Translations under genes and position numbers: made by a program
Origin: an uncultured Desulfurellaceae bacterium
GTDB lineage: Bacteria > Campylobacterota_A > Desulfurellia > Desulfurellales > Hippeaceae
Direction: 5' to 3'
Assembly: GCA_913056505.1 (NCBI GenBank)
Contig: CAJXLZ010000004.1
Span: 1-16,213, forward strand
DNA: 16,213 nt
Part shown: positions 8,001 through 14,474 of the stretch, piece by piece
Position numbering within the stretch: the first letter of the stretch is position 1
Layout: every line of letters begins with the position of its first letter
Notes under the pieces: generated by a model
What the model saw: the letters and a program-made list of their open reading frames with translations, nothing else
Told to the model about the DNA's origin: nothing
The model's database searches: none

Positions 8001-9833
8001 GAAATTCGAAGGGTCGATGGAAAATCTCTGTATAAAAATATTTTTTCCCTCAACTTTAATACTTGTGAATTCTTCATATAGCACCTTTAACCCCATATTG
8101 TTCAACTTAAGCAATATCTCATGTAGAGGTGTTTTTGTAAGAGAATAAATATTAAAATATGCATCATTATTTTCATAATACATATCCGATTGTTGCTCAT
8201 TTGTTTCTAATAATGCCTCAAGCCTCGGCAGATCGAAAATGGCTCTTTCGGGGGATGTTGTAGACATATACTCATCGGTAAGATTGGGCATATATTTGTT
8301 TATGATATAGGATGCTTTACCTTTTTTACAATTTTTCACCACTAAAGAGTAAAAATTATCCTGCCAGTTGGATGCTATGTCTCTAAAATCCTTTTCTATC
8401 TTTTCCGTATTAATCTTTTTTATGGATTCCTTATCGTAACTTAAGTAATAGTGAATCCTTATTATACGCGAGCTCTGTGTGATAATTTTGTATTCAATGT
8501 CGTCTGTTTTAAAGTACCCTTTAAGATATTTAGTAAAAGCATCCAAATTTTTCTGACTATAAAATTTAGTAGGTAAAACAGCAATTAGGTATGCGCCGTG
8601 CAGCAGGTTGGTGTCTCTTACATATATACTTATTCTTTCTTCAGTTTCACATGCCAGAAAATTTTCCAACAGTTCCCTTAGTGTTTCGGTATTTGTTATA
8701 AACAGATCATCTTTAGGCAGTGTATTGAATATTTCTATCATATGTTTATATTCGAAGGAATCTTCTACTATATCTTCTCTAAACAGTATTCTATCAAGCT
8801 TGGATTTCAGAAACGGTATGTTGAATGATTGTTCCTGTAGGGCTTTTGGCGTGAACAATCCCAATATAGCATGTCTTTTGACCACCTTTAAATCTTTATT
8901 GAAACTGGAAACAGAGATAAAGTCCATTCTTCTTATATCATAGACATTACTTTTTGAATTTGTTTTATCTATCAGCACGACTTCCGATTCCAATATACTC
9001 TTTTGTACAATACTTGGCAGTTCTTTTATGGGCGTTTTATTTACGAATTTTGATTTTTTTGCATCTCTCAATATACCGAAGCATCTGTTTTTGTCCACCT
9101 GTATGTATGTATCGGAGTTTATTTCCTCTATGTTGTAATCTCTCATACCCAAAAATATAAAGTTGCCATCCAAAAGCCATAATAAGAATTCTTTAATATC
9201 TTCTGTTTCTTTTTCTGATATTTTTTTCAGGTATATTGGATCGTTAAGTTGTCTCACAATAGATTTAATATTATGTTCCATGTTCTTAAAGTCGTCAACT
9301 GATAACCTGCACTCTTCTATGGATGTTTTGAGAGATTTTATTAGTTCATTTTTTTTATTGTTGTCTATAGCATCTATGACAAATAGTAGGTATAGTTCTT
9401 TGTCGGAGGTTTCTTCCGGTTTTGAAATATTGATTAATTTTCCATTATCTCTTATGTAAGAAAAGACTGGCTGAATACTAAAAATGACATTCAATTTTTC
9501 GCTGCTCAATATCGATGCCACACTATCCACTATAAAAGGATTATTGTCCGTTAAAATTTCAATTTTTGTATAATATTTTTTATCTGATTGAAATTCTTCC
9601 ACATTTATTTTTAATTTTTCTTTTCTGTTTTTTATAAAATTGATGGAATTGGATAATGTTGTCCCTATGGTTTTTAAGGATAAGTTTTCCATTAAGTTTT
9701 CCATTTTTGGTGCATTTAGGGACATGCTAATAAATGGCTCAAAAAATTCCTTATCATCAGGCGCAATTTTTAACAAAGCCTCTATTATATCTTCCCTTGT
9801 TTTGCTGTAATTAAAATAAAGATTATCGTTCAT
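5085..9833 (-). CDS. gdhB: Large NAD-specific glutamate dehydrogenase (L-GDH/GDH180 class)
   Basis: A 1,582-residue enzyme that oxidises glutamate to 2-oxoglutarate and ammonia with NAD+, mainly catabolic, in the cytoplasm. About 780 N-terminal residues form the regulatory region typical of this class (ACT-like segments, for example about 85-150). The dehydrogenase core spans about 795-1165: GGIRWSDRKDDFR (796-808), MVKNA with Lys821, VPVGSKGGF with Lys831 at the catalytic-lysine position, VVGIGDMSGDVFGNG (963-977) as the dinucleotide-binding glycine loop, and NGGIGTY (1078-1084). A helical C-terminal domain of about 400 residues follows. Length is right for the class and no frameshift is seen. 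The ATG is preceded by AGGAGG (9839-9844) with 5-nt spacing. It has its own promoter and precedes kamA and the MoaE-like gene. The symbol follows common usage for this family and is less certain than the function. Confidence 0.95.
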   Translation of the reverse strand: MNDNLYFNYSKTREDIIEALLKIAPDDKEFFEPFISMSLNAPKMENLMENLSLKTIGTTLSNSINFIKNRKEKLKINVEEFQSDKKYYTKIEILTDNNPFIVDSVASILSSEKLNVIFSIQPVFSYIRDNGKLINISKPEETSDKELYLLFVIDAIDNNKKNELIKSLKTSIEECRLSVDDFKNMEHNIKSIVRQLNDPIYLKKISEKETEDIKEFLLWLLDGNFIFLGMRDYNIEEINSDTYIQVDKNRCFGILRDAKKSKFVNKTPIKELPSIVQKSILESEVVLIDKTNSKSNVYDIRRMDFISVSSFNKDLKVVKRHAILGLFTPKALQEQSFNIPFLKSKLDRILFREDIVEDSFEYKHMIEIFNTLPKDDLFITNTETLRELLENFLACETEERISIYVRDTNLLHGAYLIAVLPTKFYSQKNLDAFTKYLKGYFKTDDIEYKIITQSSRIIRIHYYLSYDKESIKKINTEKIEKDFRDIASNWQDNFYSLVVKNCKKGKASYIINKYMPNLTDEYMSTTSPERAIFDLPRLEALLETNEQQSDMYYENNDAYFNIYSLTKTPLHEILLKLNNMGLKVLYEEFTSIKVEGKNIFIQRFSIDPSNFNLDETKKLFETIRVNFEAIWNKVIEDDMLNKLTTKSIMHYKYIDLLRAMGNYLMQVNFQIKKSSFLSIMNKYPHISSMLVDYFEAKFAPNKADEANINSIHKSIKNAIEAISDIHEYKVMSSMLNIIESMLRTNFYKEKKYHYISFKIDSSKILTMPSPRPLFEIYVHSYFMEGCHLRGGKVARGGIRWSDRKDDFRLEILGLMKTQMVKNAVIVPVGSKGGFILKYPPAERDKFKKMGEDAYKTLMRGLLDITDSFGNNNEKIFPENVICYDEFDPYLVVAADKGTASFSDIANDISENEYGFWLRDAFASGGKHGYDHKAVGITARGAWECVKRHFREIGKNIEKETFDVVGIGDMSGDVFGNGMIITDNILLKGAFNHIEIFIDPQPDPKLSYAERLRLFKNRLTWSNYNKDLLSKGGFICSRNEKSVRLTPEAKNLLKTDADQLSGEEIIKLILQADVDLLWNGGIGTYVKSEEESNEDVGDRVNDSVRINADQLRAKIVGEGGNLGFTQKARIEYALSGGRINTDALDNSGGVDMSDHEVNLKILFSDLIKKKEIKDLNERNKLLKQLTGEVTQRVLTHNYMQSFGVSLDEYRSKKEPDIFYKLNKVLKNKGLMHEGDYPTPTRKELSSRVSRGIGYTRPELSIMMALAKMFIYDELLKSNIFSEDIIEQYATMYFPPYVRKTYEKYIGDHILKNEIAFTFIVNLIMNNNGAASLMKINMLTGNNYPIIMQAMIFAYNILNALEIREELFSYENKISQTDIYKISLDIFDSIHTLTIYQLYLFGSASLDKKRIEEVKSFFEDYKTQCIANGVFKVQFHEKVDYLSKFVNKDFSKKIANLYFLDDFIPAFNISRLLKKNITEVVESIENVKNLFGLKKIMDYINRVPISNEWDRLAQFSIIKNYIRSSVIISTKIVKEFDGNANAFIKSNENIFEEYINDLNAVMGIRSTNLHPAMLLYDKLQKIIK

Positions 9834-9861
9834 AAGAACCTCCTATTCATATACTACGTCA

Positions 9862-9889
9862 ATATTAATTATGATATAAATAATGTCAA
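9862..9889 (-). promoter_or_regulatory. Candidate sigma-70 promoter of the glutamate dehydrogenase gene
   Basis: On the minus strand a consensus TTGACA (9884-9889) lies 16 nt from TAATAT (9862-9867, 4 of 6 matches to TATAAT). It predicts a start near 9855 and a leader of about 20 nt containing the AGGAGG site. Confidence 0.6.
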
Positions 9890-9939
9890 ACTTTTTAACG
9901 CTTAATTAGCGCAGGTGAGTATAAACAGTATGATATAAA
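9870..9939. repeat. Two copies of an 11-bp direct repeat upstream of the glutamate dehydrogenase gene
   Basis: TATGATATAAA occurs at 9870-9880, within the promoter spacer, and again at 9929-9939, upstream of the -35 box, start to start 59 bp apart. The placement suits paired regulator sites, but in AT-rich DNA this may be chance. Confidence 0.4.
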
Positions 9940-9947
9940 CATATATT

Positions 9948-9968
9948 AAATGCGCCAAACGGCGATTT
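9948..9968. terminator. Weak hairpin downstream of clpB
   Basis: AAAT-(G)-CGCC, loop AAAC, then GGCG-ATTT gives an 8-bp stem with one bulge, about 40 nt past the clpB stop. No run of T follows on the minus strand, so it is a poor intrinsic terminator; it might protect or end the clpB transcript by another route. The rest of the 172-base gap 9834-10005 holds the glutamate dehydrogenase promoter and repeats and no gene. Confidence 0.3.
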
Positions 9969-10005
9969 ATAGAAGCAGCCTATTGTTCAGGATAGTAAGG
10001 GATAG

Positions 10006-12612
10006 TTATATTTTTTTAAAAGACACGCTGTTGTTGGTAAAATCTACCAGTATAACATCATTTTTAGCAATACTACCACTTAGTATTTCCGATGCAAGTT
10101 TATTTTCAACGGTATTTTGTATATATCTTTTTAGTGGTCTTGCGCCATATATAGGATCAAAGCCCTTCTCGGCGATTACATCAATTAGCTTCTCTGAAAA
10201 TTTTATTTCAAATCCTTGATCCTTAACCTTCTTTTTGGTGTCTTCCAATAGTAGACTGACTATTTTCTTTATCTCGTCTTTGCCGAGCGGATTAAATACA
10301 ATAATGTCATCTATCCTGTTTAAAAATTCAGGTTTAAATAATTTAGATAGGTCATTTTTAATTTTGCTTACAGCTTTGTCAAATGCATCTTTATAATTTA
10401 TACTGTTTCTTTCCGGCATAATCTCTGTTAAATAACTACTGCCCACATTGGATGTCATAATAATAATTGTATTTTTAAAATCTACTGTAACACCCTTGGA
10501 ATCTGTAAGCCTTCCATCATCCAATACCTGCAATAGAATATTGAAGACATCAGGGTGCGCCTTTTCTATTTCATCTAGCAGCACTACAGAGTAAGGTCTT
10601 CTTCTCACAGCCTCTGTCAGCTGTCCGCCCTCTTCATATCCCACATATCCAGGTGGTGCTCCAACCAATCTGGATACTGCAAACTTTTCCATATATTCAC
10701 TCATATCTATTCTGACTAAGGCTTTTTCCGTATCAAACAAAAATGCTGCTAAGGCTTTGGAAAGTTCTGTTTTGCCAACACCCGTAGGGCCCAAGAAAAT
10801 AAAAGATGCTATAGGTTTATTTGGATCGGAAAGCCCTGCCCTTGATCTTAATATGGCTTCGCTAACTGCCTTGACCGCCTCATCTTGTCCTATAACACGC
10901 TCCTTTAAGGCATTTTCTATATTAAGCAGTCTCTCTTTTTCACTCTGCATCATATTGGCAACGGGAATGCCTGTCCATTTGGATACAACCCTTGCTACCT
11001 CATCTTCTGCTACCTCCTCTTTTAGCATCCTGTTACCCAATTTATCTAACTCTTTGTTCTTTTCGCTTAGTTCAGCCTCTAATTTTGGCAGCTCTCCATA
11101 TTTTAACACACTGGCTTTCTCAAAATCTCCCTTTCTTTCCGCCAGCTCTATATCGGTTTTGATCTTATCTATCTTTTCTTTCAGTTCGCTACTTTGGTTT
11201 ATTAATGATTTTTCATATTGCCATTTTGCTGTGATAGAGTTAAGTTCTTCTTTTAAGTTTGACAGTTCTTTATTAATATCTTCAAGCCGCTTTTTTGAAT
11301 CGGCGTCTTTTTCCTTTTTTAAAGCCTGTTTTTCTATCTCAAGTTGTGCTATTTTTCTCTGCAGATCGTCCGCAATATCTATGCCACTTTCAAGCTGCAT
11401 TTTTAAGCTGGCAGCCGCTTCGTCAATCAGGTCAATTGCTTTGTCAGGCAAAAATCTGTCTGCAATATATCTGTTTGAAAGTGTTGCAGCTGCAATAAGT
11501 GCAGAATCTTTAATTTTAACGCCATGATGAATTTCATATTTTTCTTTTAAGCCCCTTAAAATGGAGATCGTATCTTCAACAGATGGTTCTTTTACATAAA
11601 CTGGCTGAAAACGTCTTTGAAGCGCCGCATCTTTTTCTATATATTTTCTGTATTCTTTTAACGTTGTTGCCCCAATGCATCTTAGTTCACCACGCGCAAG
11701 CATAGGTTTTAGCATATTGGAGGCATCCACAGAGCCCTCAGATGCGCCTGCACCTACAATTGTATGTAGCTCATCTATGAAGACTATTATCTGTCCTTGA
11801 GCCCTTTTAACTTCATTTAGCACTGCTTTCAATCTATCTTCAAATTCCCCTCTGAATTTTGCTCCTGCTATCATCGAGCCTAAATCAAGGGCTATTATTC
11901 TTTTATTCTGTAGGCTTTCCGGCACATCTTTTTTTGCGATACGCTCTGCTAGCCCTTCTATAATGGCCGTTTTGCCTACGCCGGGTTCACCTATTAAAAC
12001 AGGATTATTTTTTCTTCTGCGAGATAATATTTGAATTGTTCTTCTTATTTCATCATCTCTGCCTATGACAGGGTCCAATTTTCCAGATTTTGCCAGTTCT
12101 GTTATGTCTTTACCATATTTTTTTAGTGCTTCATACTTTTCTTCGGGGTTTTGATCCAATACTTTCTGCGAGCCCCTAATTTCTATCAACGCTTTTAATA
12201 TATCATCTCTTTTTATGCCGGCAGACTGCAACGCCTCTTGTGCATCACACTTTTCATTCATTGCAAGCAGGAAATGTTCTATGCTTATATATTCATCCTG
12301 CATCTCGGCGGCTTCTTTTTCAGCGCGGGCAAATACTTCATCCAGCTCCTTTGTTATATATAATTGAGTAGCGGTTGAAACCGGCGTTGCGACCTGCGGT
12401 AATTTTTCTATCAATTCATCTGTGATATTGATCAATCTCCCGGTATCAATGCCCAATTTATTTAAAATGGAAACAGCCACGCTGTCCTTATCGGAGAGCA
12501 TAGCCCTTAAAAGATGCAGACTGGATATTTGCTGATTATTGCGAGAATCCGCTATGGATTTAGCATTCTGAATGGCCTCTTGAGATTTTATAGTTAATTT
12601 ATTTATATCCAT
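10006..12612 (-). CDS. clpB: ATP-dependent protein disaggregase ClpB (Hsp100)
   Basis: An 868-residue AAA+ chaperone that pulls polypeptides out of aggregates together with DnaK/DnaJ. In order: an N-terminal Clp_N domain (1-145), first ATPase domain with Walker A GEPGVGKT (208-215), Walker B VFIDELH (277-283) and Arg333/Arg334 as finger residues, a coiled-coil M domain (about 405-530) that marks ClpB rather than ClpA or ClpC, second ATPase domain with Walker A GPTGVGKT (608-615), Walker B VVLLDEIE (676-683), and sensor 2 GARPLKR (823-829). Pore loops are KFRG (252-255; Phe where E. coli has Tyr) and GYVG (655-658). No ClpP-binding loop is evident. A GAGAGG site lies a few bases before the ATG. 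It lies 66 nt after hsp20 with a terminator between, so expression probably depends on read-through from the HspR-controlled hsp20 promoter. Confidence 0.98.
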   Translation of the reverse strand: MDINKLTIKSQEAIQNAKSIADSRNNQQISSLHLLRAMLSDKDSVAVSILNKLGIDTGRLINITDELIEKLPQVATPVSTATQLYITKELDEVFARAEKEAAEMQDEYISIEHFLLAMNEKCDAQEALQSAGIKRDDILKALIEIRGSQKVLDQNPEEKYEALKKYGKDITELAKSGKLDPVIGRDDEIRRTIQILSRRRKNNPVLIGEPGVGKTAIIEGLAERIAKKDVPESLQNKRIIALDLGSMIAGAKFRGEFEDRLKAVLNEVKRAQGQIIVFIDELHTIVGAGASEGSVDASNMLKPMLARGELRCIGATTLKEYRKYIEKDAALQRRFQPVYVKEPSVEDTISILRGLKEKYEIHHGVKIKDSALIAAATLSNRYIADRFLPDKAIDLIDEAAASLKMQLESGIDIADDLQRKIAQLEIEKQALKKEKDADSKKRLEDINKELSNLKEELNSITAKWQYEKSLINQSSELKEKIDKIKTDIELAERKGDFEKASVLKYGELPKLEAELSEKNKELDKLGNRMLKEEVAEDEVARVVSKWTGIPVANMMQSEKERLLNIENALKERVIGQDEAVKAVSEAILRSRAGLSDPNKPIASFIFLGPTGVGKTELSKALAAFLFDTEKALVRIDMSEYMEKFAVSRLVGAPPGYVGYEEGGQLTEAVRRRPYSVVLLDEIEKAHPDVFNILLQVLDDGRLTDSKGVTVDFKNTIIIMTSNVGSSYLTEIMPERNSINYKDAFDKAVSKIKNDLSKLFKPEFLNRIDDIIVFNPLGKDEIKKIVSLLLEDTKKKVKDQGFEIKFSEKLIDVIAEKGFDPIYGARPLKRYIQNTVENKLASEILSGSIAKNDVILVDFTNNSVSFKKI

Positions 12613-12635
12613 AATACCTCTCTTTTAATAATACT

Positions 12636-12662
12636 AAAAAGGGGGACATCAATATTGTCCCC
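12636..12662 (-). terminator. Intrinsic terminator/attenuator between hsp20 and clpB
   Basis: On the minus strand GGGGACA (12656-12662), a 7-nt loop and TGTCCCC (12642-12648) form a GC-rich 7-bp stem, followed one base later by five T (12636-12640). It begins 16 nt after the hsp20 stop. Only 23 bases separate it from the clpB ATG, too few for a separate promoter, so partial termination with read-through into clpB is the simplest reading. Confidence 0.82.
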
Positions 12663-12678
12663 TGCGTTTACTACTTCA

Positions 12679-13110
12679 CTATTTGCCAATTGAGATCTCT
12701 TTGGCTTTGGATTCTGCTTTTTTAGGAATAGAGACTTTCAATATACCGTTTTCATATTTTGCTTTTATAGCATCTTTGTCAACATTGTCCGGCAGCAGGA
12801 AGCTTCTTTTGAACGATCCGTAACTTCTCTCCATTCTGTAATAGTTATGCTTCTCTTCTTTCTTTTCGTAGTTTCTTTCGCCCGATATTGTCAGTGTGCT
12901 GTCTTCCAATTTCACCTTTAAATCTTTCTCGTCTATTCCGGGTGCCTCCATTTCTATTTCTACAGAGTTTTCTGTTTCATAAACGTCTACCGCAGGCACC
13001 CAGTTGCCCATATCCTTTTGAGATGTTGACGGTAATACACTTTCAAAAACCTTGTTTAATCTACCCTGTAGATCTGTTAACTCTTTGAATGGTTCTAACG
13101 TTCTTAACAT
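12679..13110 (-). CDS. hsp20: Small heat-shock protein, Hsp20/IbpA family
   Basis: A 143-residue holdase that binds unfolding proteins without ATP and hands them to DnaK and ClpB. The N-terminal arm (1-36) contains the usual PFKELTDLQGRLNKVFE segment. The alpha-crystallin domain spans about 37-130, with VPAVDVYETENSVEIEMEAPG (38-58), LTISGER (73-79), the RSYGSFKRSFLLP strand (94-106) and the signature AKYENGILKVSIPK (116-129). The short C-terminal tail ends in the I-x-I assembly motif (ISI, 139-141). The ATG has a strong AGGAGG (13117-13122) with 6-nt spacing. It is the first gene of an hsp20-clpB unit, divergent from dnaJ-hspR, with a TTGACA/TATATT promoter that carries an HspR-like half-site. 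Confidence 0.96.
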   Translation of the reverse strand: MLRTLEPFKELTDLQGRLNKVFESVLPSTSQKDMGNWVPAVDVYETENSVEIEMEAPGIDEKDLKVKLEDSTLTISGERNYEKKEEKHNYYRMERSYGSFKRSFLLPDNVDKDAIKAKYENGILKVSIPKKAESKAKEISIGK

Positions 13111-13141
13111 AACGCACCTCCTAAAACTTTTTTCACTATTT

Positions 13142-13169
13142 AATATAACCCTTATAATAGAATTGTCAA
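13142..13169 (-). promoter_or_regulatory. Candidate hsp20 promoter
   Basis: On the minus strand consensus TTGACA (13164-13169) and TATATT (13142-13147, 5 of 6 matches) are 16 nt apart, predicting a leader of about 25 nt that holds the AGGAGG site. Confidence 0.7.
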
Positions 13170-13170
13170 G
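13150..13170 (-). promoter_or_regulatory. Degenerate HAIR-like HspR site at the hsp20 promoter
   Basis: Minus-strand CTTGA-N11-TAAGG matches the dnaJ-side HAIR site at 17 of 21 positions by direct comparison. The left half CTTGACAAT is identical and overlaps the hsp20 -35 box; the right half is eroded (TAAGG against TCAAG). It is probably a weaker HspR site. Confidence 0.5.
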
Positions 13171-13214
13171 TTTGGAGATATTATTTTAGTGAAAACATAA
13201 AAAAATTCCATCAT

Positions 13215-13237
13215 ACTTGACAATATTATTATCAAGT
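13215..13237 (+). promoter_or_regulatory. HAIR operator for HspR
   Basis: ACTTGA (13215-13220) and TCAAGT (13232-13237) form a 6-bp inverted repeat with 11 nt between. The HspR-associated inverted repeat known from other bacteria is CTTGAGT-N7-ACTCAAG, which has the same CTTGA-N11-TCAAG geometry. It covers the dnaJ -35 box and spacer, and hspR is encoded just downstream. Confidence 0.8.
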
Positions 13238-13245
13238 ATTATATA
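13217..13245 (+). promoter_or_regulatory. Candidate dnaJ-hspR promoter
   Basis: TTGACA (13217-13222) and TATATA (13240-13245) are 17 nt apart; TATATT two bases later is an alternative -10 box. The predicted start is near 13252, leaving about 30 nt to the GTG start codon. Confidence 0.65.
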
Positions 13246-13282
13246 TTTAGTGTGATTAACAATTGACTGATGAGGTGAAAAA

Positions 13283-14101
13283 GTGAACGATCCTTATGAT
13301 GTATTGGGTGTTTCAAGAAATGCCACAGACGATGAGATAAAGAAAGCATATAGAAAACTTGCAAGGAAATATCATCCGGATTTAAACCCCAACAATAAGG
13401 AAGCGGAAAGAAAATTCAAAGAGATAAATGAGGCATACTCAATATTATCGGATAAAGAAAAACGTTCTCAATATGACCAGTTCGGTAAATCAGGTTTTCA
13501 GGAAGGTTTTTCACAAGGTGGCGGATTTCACTTTGATTTTTCAGATGCTGCTGGTGGTTTTGATATTGGAGATCTCTTTGAAGATTTAATGGGCGGCACA
13601 GGTAGAAGGTATGGTTCGGCTTATGCACGAAAGGGTGCGGATATTCAGTATAAAATGAGTCTGGATTTTAAGGATGCCATTCGCGGCACAACCATATCAT
13701 TGAATATCAATAACGAAAATATAAAGGTTAAAATCCCGCCCGGCATTAAAGATTCTTCGAAATTGAGAGTTAAGGGTAAGGGGCGCTTGGGTCCTGGCGG
13801 ACGAGGCGATCTATATATAATTGTAAGCGTTAAACCGGATAAGCATTTCTATATAAAAGATGGTAATCTATACACAGATTTTTCCGTTCCCCTTGTTGAT
13901 GCACTATTTGGGGGATCAGCCAAGGTTCTTACATTGGATGGTAATGTAACAATAAAAATACCTAAGGGCACTCAGTGCGGACAGATATTTAAAATTAAGG
14001 GCAAGGGTATAGGCGGCGGATATCTATATGCCAAAGCAATCATTTCTATACCAAAAAATATAAAAGAGGATGAGTATATAAAGAAGGCGTTAGAGGTGTA
14101 A
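13283..14101 (+). CDS. cbpA: DnaJ-family co-chaperone without zinc finger (CbpA-like, class B)
   Basis: A 272-residue J-domain protein that delivers substrates to DnaK and stimulates its ATPase. The J domain covers 1-68 with the essential HPD at 31-33. A Gly/Phe-rich linker follows (about 66-110). The CxxCxGxG zinc-finger repeats are absent (the only cysteine is Cys232), so this is a class B protein like CbpA. The C-terminal substrate-binding part has IPPGIKDSSKLRVKGKG (151-167), GDLYIIVSVKPDKHFYIKDG (175-194) and IPKGTQCGQIFKIKGKG (226-242). It is about 30 residues shorter than E. coli CbpA. It starts at GTG with GAGGTG (13272-13277) 5 nt upstream. It is the first gene of a dnaJ-hspR pair, as in Helicobacter and Campylobacter cbpA-hspR, and is predicted to be repressed by HspR through the HAIR site. 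Confidence 0.94.
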   Translation: MNDPYDVLGVSRNATDDEIKKAYRKLARKYHPDLNPNNKEAERKFKEINEAYSILSDKEKRSQYDQFGKSGFQEGFSQGGGFHFDFSDAAGGFDIGDLFEDLMGGTGRRYGSAYARKGADIQYKMSLDFKDAIRGTTISLNINNENIKVKIPPGIKDSSKLRVKGKGRLGPGGRGDLYIIVSVKPDKHFYIKDGNLYTDFSVPLVDALFGGSAKVLTLDGNVTIKIPKGTQCGQIFKIKGKGIGGGYLYAKAIISIPKNIKEDEYIKKALEV

Positions 14102-14102
14102 A

Positions 14103-14474
14103 ATGACTAAAAACAGTAGATATTACACGATAGGTATGGTAGCAGAGATGCTTAATATACACCCGCATACCTTGAGGGAATACGAAAGGGAAGAGTTGAT
14201 TTCGCCTATGAGAACGTCTGGAAATATAAGACTTTATTCAGAGGATAATATAGAGGAGATAAAGTTTATACGCGAAATGACGCAAGATCTGGGCGTTAAT
14301 TTAGCTGGCGTTGATATAATTTTAAGAATGAAAAAACAGATAGAAGATCTGCATAAAATGGTGGAAAATATAGAGGAGTTGGTAAGAAGAAAAATAGAAA
14401 AGGAGAATTCAAGAAAATCCGCTTTAGCGCCGAAAAAAAAGACAAGCATTATTAAAATAGAGAGGGTGGACTAA
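14103..14474 (+). CDS. hspR: Heat-shock repressor HspR, MerR family
   Basis: A 123-residue MerR-type DNA-binding protein. The helix-turn-helix is at about 7-33 (YTIGMVAEMLNIHPHTLREY, then EREELI) and the wing at 37-53 (RTSGNIRLYSEDNIEEI). LGVNLAGVDIIL (63-74) is characteristic of the HspR branch and is followed by a coiled-coil dimer helix (about 75-100) and a Lys-rich tail. HspR binds HAIR operators and represses heat-shock genes, usually with DnaK as co-repressor, and autoregulates. Here a HAIR site lies over the promoter of its own dnaJ-hspR unit. The ATG is 1 nt after the dnaJ stop, with GAGGTG just before. Its TAA overlaps the stop of the convergent gene by sharing CTAA (14471-14474). 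No metal-binding cysteines are present. Confidence 0.93.
   Translation: MTKNSRYYTIGMVAEMLNIHPHTLREYEREELISPMRTSGNIRLYSEDNIEEIKFIREMTQDLGVNLAGVDIILRMKKQIEDLHKMVENIEELVRRKIEKENSRKSALAPKKKTSIIKIERVD

Noticed and set aside
9898..9913. Small inverted repeat CGCT-N5-AGCG upstream of the glutamate dehydrogenase promoter
   Set aside because: Only 4 bp of stem, without a T-tract or any match to a known site; likely chance.
10757..11527. Open frame of 256 codons on the plus strand inside clpB
   Set aside because: It lies wholly opposite the conserved clpB coding sequence, has low-complexity Ser/Leu/Phe composition and no recognisable domain. It is a shadow of clpB codon use.
12613..12656. Possible clpB promoter TTGATG-N16-TATTAA overlapping the terminator
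   Set aside because: Both boxes match only 4 of 6 positions, and the start would fall on the Shine-Dalgarno, leaving no useful leader.
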